Numbered from the stretch's first letter, positions 43,299 through 52,889 are shown. The stretch: 64,000 nucleotides of DNA from UBA3102 sp964413055 (GCA_964413055.1 CAYPRB010000002.1:1-64000); one strand, 5' to 3'. A program made the numbers and translations. Notes: generated by a model from the sequence alone, not told the origin.

Positions 43299-44249
43299 TT
43301 ATTTTTTACGGTAATAAACAACTCCGCTGTGGTCTTCCCCAATCACTTTACCTTCGGCCTGAAGGTAATCAATATGCGCAAAAATTTCTGAAACCCCCAA
43401 GAAGCGCTGAAAACCTTTTAAATCCGGATAAATTGCCTGCATAATCTGGTAAGTGTTTAAACTGTTGCCGTTTAAGATGGAAAGGACGACATCCAAACGT
43501 TGATGGTGATGTATTTGGGCTTTGAGCACTGCTTCCCTGCTGTTATTGATGGATTCCCTATGTCCCGGCAAAATCAGCCGGATATCTATTTCCTCCATTT
43601 TTTTAAGGCTTGCGAAATGCTGTCTTAAAGAGGGGATCCTTTTCTTGAAATCCGCAGGATCAGCTTCCATAATCGGGTTGGGGGTAATGTTTTTAAGTAT
43701 GAAATCACCCGATAAAAGAACTTTGTCTTGGGGCTCATAAAGACAGATGTGCCCGCTCGAGTGCCCCGGCAGGTGTAAAATTTGGAGTGCGCCGCCTTCA
43801 AAATCAAGCTCTTCACCACCCAGTAAAACTTCAACCCCGGATTGGGGAAGCGTGGGATAAGGCAGGGGATCTTTGTCGTTGATTATTTCTTGGAGCACCT
43901 TTTCCGGGACCCCGGCCTCCCGTAAAAAAGGCAGCCGTTCCTGAAATTTATCATACCCTTCTTCAAGTTTGCGGACTTCCAGCCTGTGCACATAAACCGT
44001 TGCTCCCGTTTGTTCGCTGACCCATCTTGCCAGCCCGCTGTGGTCGGGATGGCAGTGAGTGACTACCACCCTCCTGATATCTTTCATGGATACGCCTAAA
44101 ACAGCAAGACTCTCCGTCAGGTGCTTCTTAGCCGTCGTCGAGCCCGGTCCCGGATCAATTAAAGTATAGGGGTGATTTTTTATGAGGTAGGAATTAACCG
44201 GTCCGACTTCATAGGGTGTGGGTAGAGAAATTCCATATATCTCGAGCAT
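43299..44249 (-). CDS. MBL-fold metallo-hydrolase
   Basis: A 316-residue hydrolase: HCHPDHSGLARW (HxHxDH zinc motif), LPGHSSGHICLYE, LLSGDFIL and LILPGHRESI give the full metal-binding set. A C-terminal winged-helix-like region (ILNGNSLNTYQIMQAIYPDL) is typical of the LACTB2/YqgX-like subgroup. GAGGAGG lies before ATG 44249. Substrate unknown, possibly a thioester or nucleic acid. Confidence 0.88.
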   Translation of the reverse strand: MLEIYGISLPTPYEVGPVNSYLIKNHPYTLIDPGPGSTTAKKHLTESLAVLGVSMKDIRRVVVTHCHPDHSGLARWVSEQTGATVYVHRLEVRKLEEGYDKFQERLPFLREAGVPEKVLQEIINDKDPLPYPTLPQSGVEVLLGGEELDFEGGALQILHLPGHSSGHICLYEPQDKVLLSGDFILKNITPNPIMEADPADFKKRIPSLRQHFASLKKMEEIDIRLILPGHRESINNSREAVLKAQIHHHQRLDVVLSILNGNSLNTYQIMQAIYPDLKGFQRFLGVSEIFAHIDYLQAEGKVIGEDHSGVVYYRKK

Positions 44250-44411
44250 AGTAAGTGCCTCCTCAAATTATCTGGATTATCATCCAAAGGGTGCTGTATT
44301 ATTTTAGTTTAACCTGTTAATCATACTACTATATAATGTAATCTGTTGTAAACTCAAAAATGAGCGAATAAATGTTTTTAAGGTGCTTTCTATGGTTCTT
44401 CGCTAAATTAC

Positions 44412-44606
44412 GTGGGTTTTTTTCTTAATAGCTGGACAAAACCCCGGGTGCCGTCAACACGCAAGTATTAGCCATCCTTAAGTATTTTGGTAACATTGTT
44501 AATCCCATAACGGTGGGAATTCCATATTCCCGGGCAAATGACCGAGCCATGGGTCATCATGCCGCCGACCTCCACCACCAGTGCCCGGGCCGAATGAAAC
44601 AAAGAG
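44412..44606 (-). pseudogene. Remnant of a PEP-synthase-like mobile domain
   Basis: On the minus strand: LFHSARALVVEVGGMMTHGSVI, then after a one-base shift AREYGIPTVMG, and after another shift LRVDGTRGFVQLL. This is the PEP-utilising swivelling domain with its catalytic His (in THGSVIARE). At least two frameshifts break it and the body of the enzyme is missing. A second broken member lies at 46585 on the other strand. Confidence 0.6.
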
Positions 44607-44691
44607 TCCCGGGCAGAATAAAACAACTTGATATACATAATACGGTTAGATATATATAATATGGTTAGAAGTAATTAAAGGGGATTGGTAA

Positions 44692-46191
44692 ATGAAAAAT
44701 ATAATAATAATCGGTTCGGGAATCGGCGGACTTGTTGCCGGCAACCTTCTTGCAAAGAAGGGGCATAAAGTAACCATATTTGAATCCCACAGTATGCCTG
44801 GCGGCTATACCGCCGGATTTTACAGGAAGGGTTATTATTTTGAGAGCGGCACCCTTTCCTTTGAAGCTTCGGCGTCGGTATTCAAGGCAATGAAAGACAT
44901 CGGAGTGTTTGAAAAGATTGAATTCGTAAAGCTCGGGATACGGTTAGTTTCCGAGGATTTCGACGCAATTCCTGAGAATTACGGCGATTACAAAAAAATG
45001 ATTTACTCCGGTTTCCCGTCCGAAAAAGAAAAGCTGGATATGGTTTTTTCAGAACTGGACAAAATAGCCGGCCTGATGGGAGACGCGGATGAACCCATGC
45101 CGGAACTTTACAGCGGTCTTGGCAAGTTAAAAGCAATGATTCCTTACATCCTGAGCGGCCCGAAGTGGATGAGAATAGCAAAACAGTTTGGCGACATGAC
45201 GTCATCGGAGTTTGCAGCCAGGTATTTCGAAAAGGACTCCAAGCTTTTCAAGCTGTTCAGCGAATTCGGTTATCCGGATATGTCGGTCATGTTGGTGGGG
45301 ACCGGATTAGCGGGGTTGTTTATCGACTTGTGGACTGTGAAAGGCGGCATGCAATCATGGGCGGACATTCTCGCCGAAAACTTCAGGAAACTGGGCGAGG
45401 ATTTGAAGCTGAACTCCTATGTCGACAGGATCATCACCAAAAACGGGGCCGCAGCCGGCGTCTCGTGCAATAATACCGTTTATAACGCGGATTGTGTTAT
45501 TTCCGCCGGGGATTATAAGAAAACCTTTCTGAAACTTTTAGACGATAAAGACCTTATTCCGCAGGAGCTCCGGGATAATATCGGCGGGGCCGCCGTTTCG
45601 GAGGGTACCTTCACGGTATACCTGGGGTTGAACATGCCCAATGAAGAACTTAGAAAATATATGAGGGCTCCTGAAGTGTTTTCTTTTGACTTTAAACCCG
45701 GTTACGACATTTATAATTCCGGAGACGCGGAGTTTTTCAGCAAGACATCTCCTTTACTCTATTCGCTGTCCATGATCAACCCCAGGCATGCGCCTGAAGG
45801 GAAATCCTCCTTGATGCTTCAGATCATGGTGCCTTACCACTGGATGAACAACTGGGGCGGCGGAGATAAAGAAGTATATGGAGAGTTGAAGAAAAAAGCA
45901 ATGGACACGATGATCGACAGTGCATCCAGGCTTATTCCCGGATTAAAGGAATGTATCGAGTATAAAGACGCCGCCACACCGCTTACTTATGAAAGATACA
46001 CCCATAATACCGATGGGGCGAGTTCCGCGTGGAGCTGGAACCCCAAGAAGAAGTTCTATAAAAACCCCTTGAGCGTGAAAATAGAAACACCGGTGCCAAA
46101 CCTTTATATCGGCTCCTGCTGGGCGTTGCAGATCGGCGGTGTGCCCGGCGCCCTGGCGGCAGCTTACCAGTGTGCCAGTAAGATCAAGTAA
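44692..46191 (+). CDS. CrtI/phytoene desaturase-like FAD-dependent oxidoreductase
   Basis: A 499-residue flavoprotein: N-terminal dinucleotide-binding motif IIIGSGIGGLVAGNLLAKKGHKV, then ESHSMPGGYTAGFYRKGYYFESG, a central VKGGMQSWADILAENF segment (K-GGMQ-x-L), and a C-terminal FAD contact region NLYIGSCWALQIGGVPGAL. The pattern matches the phytoene desaturase/carotenoid isomerase/amine-oxidase superfamily. No other carotenoid genes are present, so the substrate may be a different lipid or polyene. AAAGGGGATTGG precedes the ATG. It lies between two PEP-synthase fragments of opposite strand. Confidence 0.82.
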   Translation: MKNIIIIGSGIGGLVAGNLLAKKGHKVTIFESHSMPGGYTAGFYRKGYYFESGTLSFEASASVFKAMKDIGVFEKIEFVKLGIRLVSEDFDAIPENYGDYKKMIYSGFPSEKEKLDMVFSELDKIAGLMGDADEPMPELYSGLGKLKAMIPYILSGPKWMRIAKQFGDMTSSEFAARYFEKDSKLFKLFSEFGYPDMSVMLVGTGLAGLFIDLWTVKGGMQSWADILAENFRKLGEDLKLNSYVDRIITKNGAAAGVSCNNTVYNADCVISAGDYKKTFLKLLDDKDLIPQELRDNIGGAAVSEGTFTVYLGLNMPNEELRKYMRAPEVFSFDFKPGYDIYNSGDAEFFSKTSPLLYSLSMINPRHAPEGKSSLMLQIMVPYHWMNNWGGGDKEVYGELKKKAMDTMIDSASRLIPGLKECIEYKDAATPLTYERYTHNTDGASSAWSWNPKKKFYKNPLSVKIETPVPNLYIGSCWALQIGGVPGALAAAYQCASKIK

Positions 46192-46584
46192 TTATTCTGT
46201 GCCTGCCGACAATCTTTGACAATATATCCAAAGGAAATTTAAAACTATGGATGGAAAGATTTCAGATAGTGAAAGATAATTTGAGCCTGATTACGCCAAA
46301 AGAGCCGGCATCATTGAACTGGTTGCGGAGCTATATCCATATGTATCGGAATTGTTTCCGTCATTATCAACACAACTCAATTTTTGGTCAGTGTTTCCAC
46401 GGGGAAGGCAGCTCTTGCAGCTGCCGTTTTATTTTTTGGGAAAAAGTGAATTGTGAGTATTGACACATGAGAATTTATGATAGAAAATAACAAGAATAAT
46501 AATTAATACACATTGTATAATTATATATAATGTGTAGTTTTATAATTTATTTCTTAACAATACATCGTCAATATCTAACACTTA
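46192..46584 (+). other. Intergenic region with a degenerate coding stretch
   Basis: From about 46245 one frame reads MDGKISDSER, a stop, FEPDYAKRAGIIELVAELYPYVSEL and runs to a stop near 46456; the single internal stop and lack of a family suggest a decayed gene. TATAAT-like hexamers are frequent downstream. Confidence 0.35.
46508..46535. promoter_or_regulatory. 28-base palindrome, possible operator
   Basis: ACACATTGTATA and TATATAATGTGT mirror each other with one mismatch around ATTA. It lies 50 bases before the broken PEP-synthase-like frame and may be an operator left from that gene. Confidence 0.35.
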
Positions 46585-47595
46585 TTGGAAGTGCAACAAT
46601 GGAGCCAATGGATAGCCGCCAAGCAATATTTAACCGGAGAAAATTTTGACCCCCGTTCCTGGGCAGATCACCTGCCGGATAGTTCTCCTTTTAAAAAGAC
46701 ATTCCGGGAATTTATCAAGGAGTATGGATACCGGGCGGTTTACGAACTGGATATCATAAACCCCCGCTGGGAGGAAGACCCCTCATATCTGACTGATATT
46801 ATCAAGAGTACCATGGCAACCGTAAATCCCGACCAATGGAAAGTCCGTCAAAAGGAGAAATTTAACCGGGCCTGGCGGGAAGTAACAGCAAACGTACCCC
46901 CTGATGAGCAGGCGGAGATCCAAAAAGGGATCAAGGAGGCGCAAGAAGGGGCAGCGGTGCGGGAAATGACCAAATCAATTCTGGTTCTGGCTCTGAAAGC
47001 TTATCGTTTGATTGCTCTGGAGTTGGGTAACCGTTTTTCACAAAGGGGTATTATTGAGGAGCCGGGTGACATCTTTTTTTGCGCCTGGTCGGATTTGGTT
47101 GCCATCCTGGATGGGAGTTGGCGTGGGGAGGGACTGCGAACCCTGGTGGCGGCACGAAAAGCAAGCCAGAGGGAAAAAGAGGCACTCGTTCCACCTGATG
47201 TTATCTTAGGAGAAGATCCGGTTTATTCAGCACCTGTGACCTGTGAATCCGGTGATAGCTTGCGGGGGGTGGCGGTAGCTGCGGGAAAAGCTTCCGGCAG
47301 CGCCCGGTTGATCAGGCATCCTGGTGAGGGAAACAGGTTGCGGCCGGGAGATGTCCTGGTGGCTCCGTCCACCGACCCGGGCTGGACCCCGCTGTTTTTA
47401 AGAGCCTGCGCATTGGTCATGGAAACCGGAGGATACTTGTCCCACGGGTCCATTGTGGCCAGAGAGTTCGGGGTCCCCGCCGTGGTGAACATACCGGGTG
47501 TCATGAAAGTCATTAAAGAGGGCCAAAAAATAGTTGTCGACGGGGATGAGGGCAAAGTATTTTTTGACCCCATCCCGGGCGGGGATGGAGGATAA
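46585..47595 (+). pseudogene. C-terminal part of a PEP-synthase-like enzyme
   Basis: The frame has no ribosome site and opens in the middle of a helical domain (FREFIKEYGYRAVYELDIINPRWEEDP) seen in the C-terminal half of PEP synthase-like enzymes such as rifampin phosphotransferase. Residues about 220-336 form the swivelling domain with the catalytic His in METGGYLSHGSIVAREFGVPAV and DGDEGKVFFD at the end. The N-terminal ATP-grasp and pyruvate or drug-binding parts (another 500 or more residues) are missing, so the protein cannot complete phosphotransfer from ATP. Upstream 46508-46535 holds a palindrome. Confidence 0.7.
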
Positions 47596-47639
47596 GGGAG
47601 TAAGGGGCGACATTTGTCGCCCCCATGGTTATTTAAGTT

Positions 47640-48185
47640 TTATGCTTGGGGAAAATACCTTTTTAAAAGCCCGTAGAAAGACATACAATGTCTCGCTTCG
47701 TCTTTACACGCTTCGTGGATGGCGTCATGGACGGCGTCCTGACCTTCCTTTTTGGAACGGCCGGCGATTTCCTTTTTCCCCCGGTTGGCGCCGGCTTCAC
47801 CGGCCACCAGTTTTTTAAGGTTTTCCGCAGTGCTTTCACTTAAGACTTCCCCCAGGAGTTCAGCAAAGCGTGCCGCGTGGTGAGCCTCTTCCCAGGCAAT
47901 ACGCTTCATTGTTTCGGCTATCTCCGGATAGCCTTCCCGCTCGGCCTGGCGGGCCATGGCGATATACGTTCCCACCTCCGCGCACTCTCCTTTAAACTGC
48001 AGGTTCAAATCGCTTTCAAAACCGGAACCCTTTGCCGCGCCGATTTTGTTTCCGTCCACCAGGTCCGGGACGAAAGTGGTCAACAGCTCGAATTTTTCCT
48101 TTGGAGCCCCGCAATTAGGACACTTTTCCGGCGGTGTTTCCCCTTCGTGGACGTACCCACAAACCATACAGCGCCATTTTTTCAT
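47640..48185 (-). CDS. Reverse rubrerythrin (N-terminal rubredoxin, C-terminal diiron domain)
   Basis: A 181-residue peroxide-scavenging protein of anaerobes. Rubredoxin-type FeS4 site at the N-terminus (CMVCGYVHEGETPPEKCPNCG) followed by a ferritin-like diiron domain with E-x-x-H-type ligands (FKGECAEVGTY, WEEAHHAARF, HEACKDEARH). This reversed order is the revRbr type known from clostridia. ATG 48185 is chosen because AAGGAGG lies upstream and the family starts with MKKWRCxVCGY; the frame runs on upstream into noise. Upstream is an array of GTATAC sites and then an Rrf2 gene on the same strand. Confidence 0.9.
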   Translation of the reverse strand: MKKWRCMVCGYVHEGETPPEKCPNCGAPKEKFELLTTFVPDLVDGNKIGAAKGSGFESDLNLQFKGECAEVGTYIAMARQAEREGYPEIAETMKRIAWEEAHHAARFAELLGEVLSESTAENLKKLVAGEAGANRGKKEIAGRSKKEGQDAVHDAIHEACKDEARHCMSFYGLLKRYFPQA

Positions 48186-48251
48186 AGTTTTTGACCTCCT
48201 TATTTTTAATATAAAGCCGGTTTCCCGGCCAAAGATTTTTTGTTTCATAAA

Positions 48252-48306
48252 GTATACTTATATGGTATACAATAGGGTAAAAGAAATGTATACAACATTG
48301 GTATAC
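48252..48306. promoter_or_regulatory. Two GTATAC-N7-GTATAC operator-like dyads
   Basis: GTATAC occurs at 48252, 48265, 48288 and 48301: two pairs, each with a 13-base period, lying 36 bases apart between the rubrerythrin gene and the Rrf2 gene. The pairs read GTATACTTATATGGTATAC and GTATACAACATTGGTATAC. This is a likely binding region for the Rrf2 regulator controlling the rubrerythrin promoter. Confidence 0.6.
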
Positions 48307-48331
48307 TATTGCTTATGATAAATGGGTGCAT

Positions 48332-48745
48332 TCACTTCAACCGTTCCCGGAGCATTTGGAAATTATACCGCTGGAGATGCTCCTTCATGGATTCTTGAAG
48401 TTCATAAAGAGCCTCGTGTACCGGACAATGCGCGGTAAAATTCTTGTTGCATTCTTCCGGGGCGTAAAGGCAGCGGTTGATGGTTATGGGACCTTCCATC
48501 GCTTCAACCACGTCCAGCAGGGTTATTTTTGACGGATGCCTGGCTAACGCGTAGCCGCCGTTGACCCCCCGGTAGGACTCGACAATCCCGTTTTTGGTCA
48601 GCAAACGAAGAATTTTTAATAAAAAGCGTATGGGGATATATTCTTCCCCGGCAATAAGCTTTGCCTCTACCACTTGCCCGAAAGGCAGCCCCGAAAGGTA
48701 CAGGACCGCACGTATGGCGTAGTCCGTTGCTTGATTCAATCTCAT
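48332..48745 (-). CDS. Rrf2 family transcriptional regulator
   Basis: A 137-residue winged-helix regulator: MRLNQATDYAIRAVLYLSGLP, IPIRFLLKILRLLTKNGIVESYRGVNGGYALAR, then a Cys triad (CLYAPEECNKNFTAHC) suited to bind an iron-sulfur cluster as in IscR/RsrR-type proteins. It probably senses redox state and acts on the GTATAC sites in front of the rubrerythrin gene. The promoter TTGTAA, 17 bases, TATACT lies upstream (48782-48810). Confidence 0.9.
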   Translation of the reverse strand: MRLNQATDYAIRAVLYLSGLPFGQVVEAKLIAGEEYIPIRFLLKILRLLTKNGIVESYRGVNGGYALARHPSKITLLDVVEAMEGPITINRCLYAPEECNKNFTAHCPVHEALYELQESMKEHLQRYNFQMLRERLK

Positions 48746-48781
48746 ACGCTACCTGGCCTTAAGTTTATTGTGGATTAATTT

Positions 48782-48810
48782 AGTATAGTTTTTACATTTT
48801 TAATTTACAA
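48782..48810 (-). promoter_or_regulatory. Promoter of the Rrf2 gene
   Basis: On the minus strand TTGTAA and TATACT are 17 bases apart, 37 bases before the Rrf2 start. Confidence 0.55.
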
Positions 48811-48900
48811 CAAATCATTGGCAGCTGTCAAGGGGGTTTTTTGTTTTTTGGGTGATTCTTTATGCAATTGCCCCAAGGGTATTTTCTTTCACCATTTAAC

Positions 48901-48929
48901 TTACAAATTCATCGTTTATCTGATATAAT
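48901..48929 (+). promoter_or_regulatory. Promoter of carB
   Basis: TTACAA at 48901, a 17-base spacer and a perfect TATAAT at 48924, 67 bases before the carB start. Confidence 0.6.
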
Positions 48930-48995
48930 TCATTCTTGGATAAGATAAAAGAGGAGATAGTTTATTTTATATTGTGTAATGCGGGAGGAATGAAT

Positions 48996-51900
48996 ATGCC
49001 GAAACGAACCGATGTCAACAAAATTTTGATCATTGGTTCCGGCCCGATTGTCATAGGACAGGCCTGTGAATTTGATTATTCCGGGACACAGGCCTGCAAG
49101 GCCCTGCGTAAATTGGGATACCGGGTGGTGCTGGTCAATTCTAATCCGGCTACGATTATGACTGATCCCGGGATCGCTGATGTTATCTATATAGAACCGT
49201 TGAATCTAAAAAGTCTGACCGCCATTATCGCTAAGGAACGGCCCGACGCGCTGCTGCCTAATTTGGGGGGGCAGTCGGGTCTGAACTTGAGTTTGGAACT
49301 GTACCGGTCCGGGATATTGGACAAGTACGGTGTCGAGGTGATTGGTGTGCAGATCGATGCTATTGAGCGCGGTGAAGACCGGATTGCTTTTAAAGAAACG
49401 ATGGACCGGCTGGGCATTGAAATGCCGCGCAGCCAACCGGCCTATACCGTTGAAGAAGCTGAAAAAATTGCTCAAGAACTCGGGTATCCCGTGGTGATCC
49501 GTCCCGCATACACCATGGGGGGTACGGGAGGCGGCCTGGTTTATAATGTTGAAGAGTTAAGAACGGTCGCCGGCCGGGGCCTTGCCGCCAGCATGGTGGG
49601 GCAGGTCCTGGTCGAGGAGTCGGTCCTGGGCTGGGAGGAACTGGAGCTGGAGGTCGTCCGGGACGCTAAAAACCAGATGATAACCGTTTGCTTTATTGAA
49701 AATATTGATCCCATGGGGGTGCATACCGGTGATTCCTTATGCGCGGCCCCGATGTTGACTATTAGCCCCGGGCTGCAGCAGCGGCTGCAGGAATACTCTT
49801 ATGCCGTGGTGGAGGCCATAGAGGTTATTGGCGGGACCAATATTCAGTTTGCCCACGATCCTAAAACCGGCCGGGTGGTGATCATCGAAATTAATCCCCG
49901 CACTTCCCGGTCCTCCGCTTTAGCCTCCAAGGCTACCGGTTTTCCCATTGCTTTGATCTCGACCATGCTGGCGGCAGGTTTGACCCTGGATGAAATTCCC
50001 TACTGGCGGGGCGGCACCCTGGATAAATATACCCCCTGTGGTGATTACGTGGTGATAAAATTCGCCCGCTGGGCCTTTGAAAAGTTTCCCGGCGCGCACG
50101 ACCGCCTGGGGACCCAGATGCGCGCGGTCGGTGAAGTAATGAGCATCGGTAAAAACTATAAGGAAGCCATGCAAAAGGCTATCCGTTCCCTGGAAATCAA
50201 TCGTTACGGTTTGGGTTTTGCAAAAGATTTCAACCGGCGCTCTCTGGAAGAATTGTTGTCGCTGCTGGCAGAGCCGTCGAGTGAACGCCAGTTCATCATG
50301 TACGAGGCGTTGCGCAAGGGCGCGGAGGTGGAGCAGTTGTACCGGCTGACCCGCATCAAACCCTGGTTCATTGAACAGATGCAGGAACTGGTCCGGCTGG
50401 AAGAAGAACTCCTGAAGTATAAAGATAAACCGGAGCAATTACCGGACAAACTGTTGGTCCAGGCGAAAAAGGACGGTTTTGCCGACCGTTACCTGGCGCT
50501 GCTGTTGAATCTGGCGGAGGCGGAAATCCGCCGGCGCCGGAAGGCTTTGGGAGTGGTAGAAGGCTGGGAGGCGGTACCGGTAAGCGGGGTGGAAAATGCC
50601 GCTTATTATTTTTCAACCTATAACGCTCCGGACCGGATGGTATCGAGCGACCGGCAAAAAGTGATGATTTTGGGCGGGGGGCCGAACCGGATCGGCCAGG
50701 GAATTGAATTTGACTACTGCTGTGTGCACGCCGCCTTTGCCCTGCGCGACCTGGGCTATGAAACGGTTATTGTCAACTGCAATCCGGAGACGGTTTCCAC
50801 CGATTACGATACTTCGGATAAGCTCTATTTTGAACCGTTGACGGTGGAAGAGGTGCTGAGCATCTATGAAAAGGAAAAGCCGCTGGGGGTAATTGTTCAG
50901 TTCGGCGGGCAAACACCCTTAAATATCGCGGCGGAACTGGCTGCCGCCGGGGTGAAAATTTTCGGCACTTCTCCGGAAACCATTGATTTGGCCGAAGACC
51001 GCGACCATTTCCGCCGCATTATGAAGAAACTGGATATTCCCATGCCGGAATCCGATATGGCGGTGCATATCGAGGAAGCCCTGGCTGTTGCCGGCCGGAT
51101 CGGCTATCCTTTGATGGTACGTCCTTCATATGTTTTGGGCGGGCGCGGGATGGAAATTGTTTACGATGAAGAAGAACTTTATCAGTACCTGGCTGCTGCG
51201 GTGGACGTTACGCCGGAAAGGCCGATCCTGATCGACAAATTCCTTAAGAACGCTATCGAAGCGGAAGCCGATGCCATTGCCGACGGTAAGGATGCTTTTG
51301 TGCCGGCGGTAATGGAACATATCGAACTGGCCGGTATCCATTCCGGGGACTCGGCCTGTGTTATTCCGCCGGTCAGTATTCCGCCCCGGCATATCGCAAC
51401 TATTGAGGAATATACCAGGAAAATTGCCCGGGAGCTTAACGTGGTCGGTCTGATGAATATGCAGTATGCCATCGCCGGTGACCGGGTCTATGTTCTGGAG
51501 GCCAATCCGAGGGCTTCCCGGACCGTTCCGCTGGTCTCAAAAGTTTGTAGTGTCTCGATGGCCCGGATTGCCACGGAAATTATGATGTCGACTGAAACTG
51601 GTACTGAATCCTCAGTCGACAACCTGGTATCAAAAAGAATTCCTCATTTCGGTGTAAAAGAAGCGGTTTTCCCGTTTAATATGTTCCAGGAGGTCGACCC
51701 GGTGTTGGGGCCGGAAATGCGTTCCACCGGTGAGGTTTTGGGTATTGCCGATTCATTCGGCCTGGCGTTTTATAAAGCCCAGGAAGCTACCCAGGTTTCC
51801 CTGCCCGTATCGGGAACCGTTTTGATCAGTGTGGCCGATCAGGATAAACCGGCGGCGCTGAAAGCGGCCAGAGAATTTATTAAGTTGGGTTTTAATATTA

Positions 51901-52223
51901 AGGCGACGCAAGGGACCCACCATTTCTTGAGGGAAAACGGGATCAGATCTGAAGTAATTAAAAAAATATTTCAAGGACGTCCCGACATTGTTGACGGCAT
52001 CACCAACAAGGAGATTAACCTGGTAATTAACACCCCGTCCGGAAAGCGCAGCCAATATGATGACTCTTATATCCGCAAGACGGCAATTAAACATAAGGTA
52101 CCGTACATTACCACCCCGGCGGCAGCCCTGGCCAGTGCCAAAGGGATCGCGGCGTATAAGGAAAATAACTTTCACGAAGCCGGGATAAAATCTTTACAGG
52201 AATATCACGCGGATATTATGTGA
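48996..52223 (+). CDS. carB: Carbamoyl-phosphate synthase large chain
   Basis: A 1075-residue enzyme that makes carbamoyl phosphate for pyrimidines and arginine from bicarbonate, ammonia and two ATP. Both halves are present: N-terminal carboxyphosphate half (KILIIGSGPIVIGQACEFDYSG, RPAYTMGGTGGG, EINPRTSRSSALASKATG) and C-terminal carbamate half (MILGGGPNRIGQGIEFDYCCVHA, RPSYVLGGRGMEIVYD, EANPRASRTVPLVSKV), with an MGS-like allosteric domain at the end (GTHHFLRENGI). Length equals the family norm (about 1073). ATG 48996 with GGGAGG seven bases upstream is preferred to ATG 48990. The small subunit gene carA is not adjacent; it must be elsewhere. Confidence 0.95.
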   Translation: MPKRTDVNKILIIGSGPIVIGQACEFDYSGTQACKALRKLGYRVVLVNSNPATIMTDPGIADVIYIEPLNLKSLTAIIAKERPDALLPNLGGQSGLNLSLELYRSGILDKYGVEVIGVQIDAIERGEDRIAFKETMDRLGIEMPRSQPAYTVEEAEKIAQELGYPVVIRPAYTMGGTGGGLVYNVEELRTVAGRGLAASMVGQVLVEESVLGWEELELEVVRDAKNQMITVCFIENIDPMGVHTGDSLCAAPMLTISPGLQQRLQEYSYAVVEAIEVIGGTNIQFAHDPKTGRVVIIEINPRTSRSSALASKATGFPIALISTMLAAGLTLDEIPYWRGGTLDKYTPCGDYVVIKFARWAFEKFPGAHDRLGTQMRAVGEVMSIGKNYKEAMQKAIRSLEINRYGLGFAKDFNRRSLEELLSLLAEPSSERQFIMYEALRKGAEVEQLYRLTRIKPWFIEQMQELVRLEEELLKYKDKPEQLPDKLLVQAKKDGFADRYLALLLNLAEAEIRRRRKALGVVEGWEAVPVSGVENAAYYFSTYNAPDRMVSSDRQKVMILGGGPNRIGQGIEFDYCCVHAAFALRDLGYETVIVNCNPETVSTDYDTSDKLYFEPLTVEEVLSIYEKEKPLGVIVQFGGQTPLNIAAELAAAGVKIFGTSPETIDLAEDRDHFRRIMKKLDIPMPESDMAVHIEEALAVAGRIGYPLMVRPSYVLGGRGMEIVYDEEELYQYLAAAVDVTPERPILIDKFLKNAIEAEADAIADGKDAFVPAVMEHIELAGIHSGDSACVIPPVSIPPRHIATIEEYTRKIARELNVVGLMNMQYAIAGDRVYVLEANPRASRTVPLVSKVCSVSMARIATEIMMSTETGTESSVDNLVSKRIPHFGVKEAVFPFNMFQEVDPVLGPEMRSTGEVLGIADSFGLAFYKAQEATQVSLPVSGTVLISVADQDKPAALKAAREFIKLGFNIKATQGTHHFLRENGIRSEVIKKIFQGRPDIVDGITNKEINLVINTPSGKRSQYDDSYIRKTAIKHKVPYITTPAAALASAKGIAAYKENNFHEAGIKSLQEYHADIM

Positions 52224-52263
52224 GGAACTAAAGGAGAAGCAAGATGAGGAATTTTGTAAGATA

Positions 52264-52289
52264 ACCCCGCTTTTAAAGCGGGATTTTTA
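52264..52289 (+). terminator. Rho-independent terminator after carB
   Basis: CCCCGCTTTT and AAAGCGGG pair with almost no loop, followed by ATTTTTAT. A six-codon frame with AAAGGAG precedes it and is probably not meaningful. Confidence 0.75.
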
Positions 52290-52459
52290 TATTCACAATT
52301 TTTGAGGGTCATTTATTATTGCATAAACTTATTTTTTAAAATATAAAAAATATGAAGGATATTCTAGTGATTATGTCGTATAAATTCAAAGGGCCGGATA
52401 ATGGGAATTAATACTATATTTACATTTAAGCACTAATTAATGTTCGCAGGAGAAAACTC

Positions 52460-52888
52460 ATGCATGAGGTCCCCTTTCATCTGTATTATCTTTTCGGTTT
52501 TCTGGAAAGTATAGCGATTTTTTATTTTCTGGTCAATATCACCAGGGTCAAGTGGACGGTTAAAATTGGGTTCATATTTGCTTTAGCCTATCCCCTGGCC
52601 GGTTATTTCATGAGAATGCTGCCGATCAGCTTCGGGGTCCATTCGTTGTTCCTGATCGGCCTGGTTGCGTTATTATTGCACTACCTTTACCGGGTAAAGC
52701 CTTATTTGGGTTTGATCAGTATGACTTTGTGCATGGTTATTATCATATTAACGGAATTAATAATCTCATTTTTTATTGGTTTTGAAAAAATGGTCGCCAA
52801 TGATTTTTTTTGGTTTGTCTCGGGCCTGCCCCACGTGGCGGTATTGTTTTTGAGCGGGTGGTTGTTGAATAAATACCGGAGTGAATAA
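52460..52888 (+). CDS. Membrane protein upstream of agrB
   Basis: A 142-residue protein with four to five TM helices (about 8-26, 33-50, 58-76, 83-106, 115-135). It resembles the membrane sensor part of AgrC-like kinases and other small proteins next to agrB in clostridia, but has no kinase domain and no clear family. AGGAG lies before the ATG. It ends one base before the AgrB start, so it is part of the agr-type operon, perhaps as a peptide receptor or export helper (inference). Confidence 0.65.
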   Translation: MHEVPFHLYYLFGFLESIAIFYFLVNITRVKWTVKIGFIFALAYPLAGYFMRMLPISFGVHSLFLIGLVALLLHYLYRVKPYLGLISMTLCMVIIILTELIISFFIGFEKMVANDFFWFVSGLPHVAVLFLSGWLLNKYRSE

Positions 52889-52889
52889 G

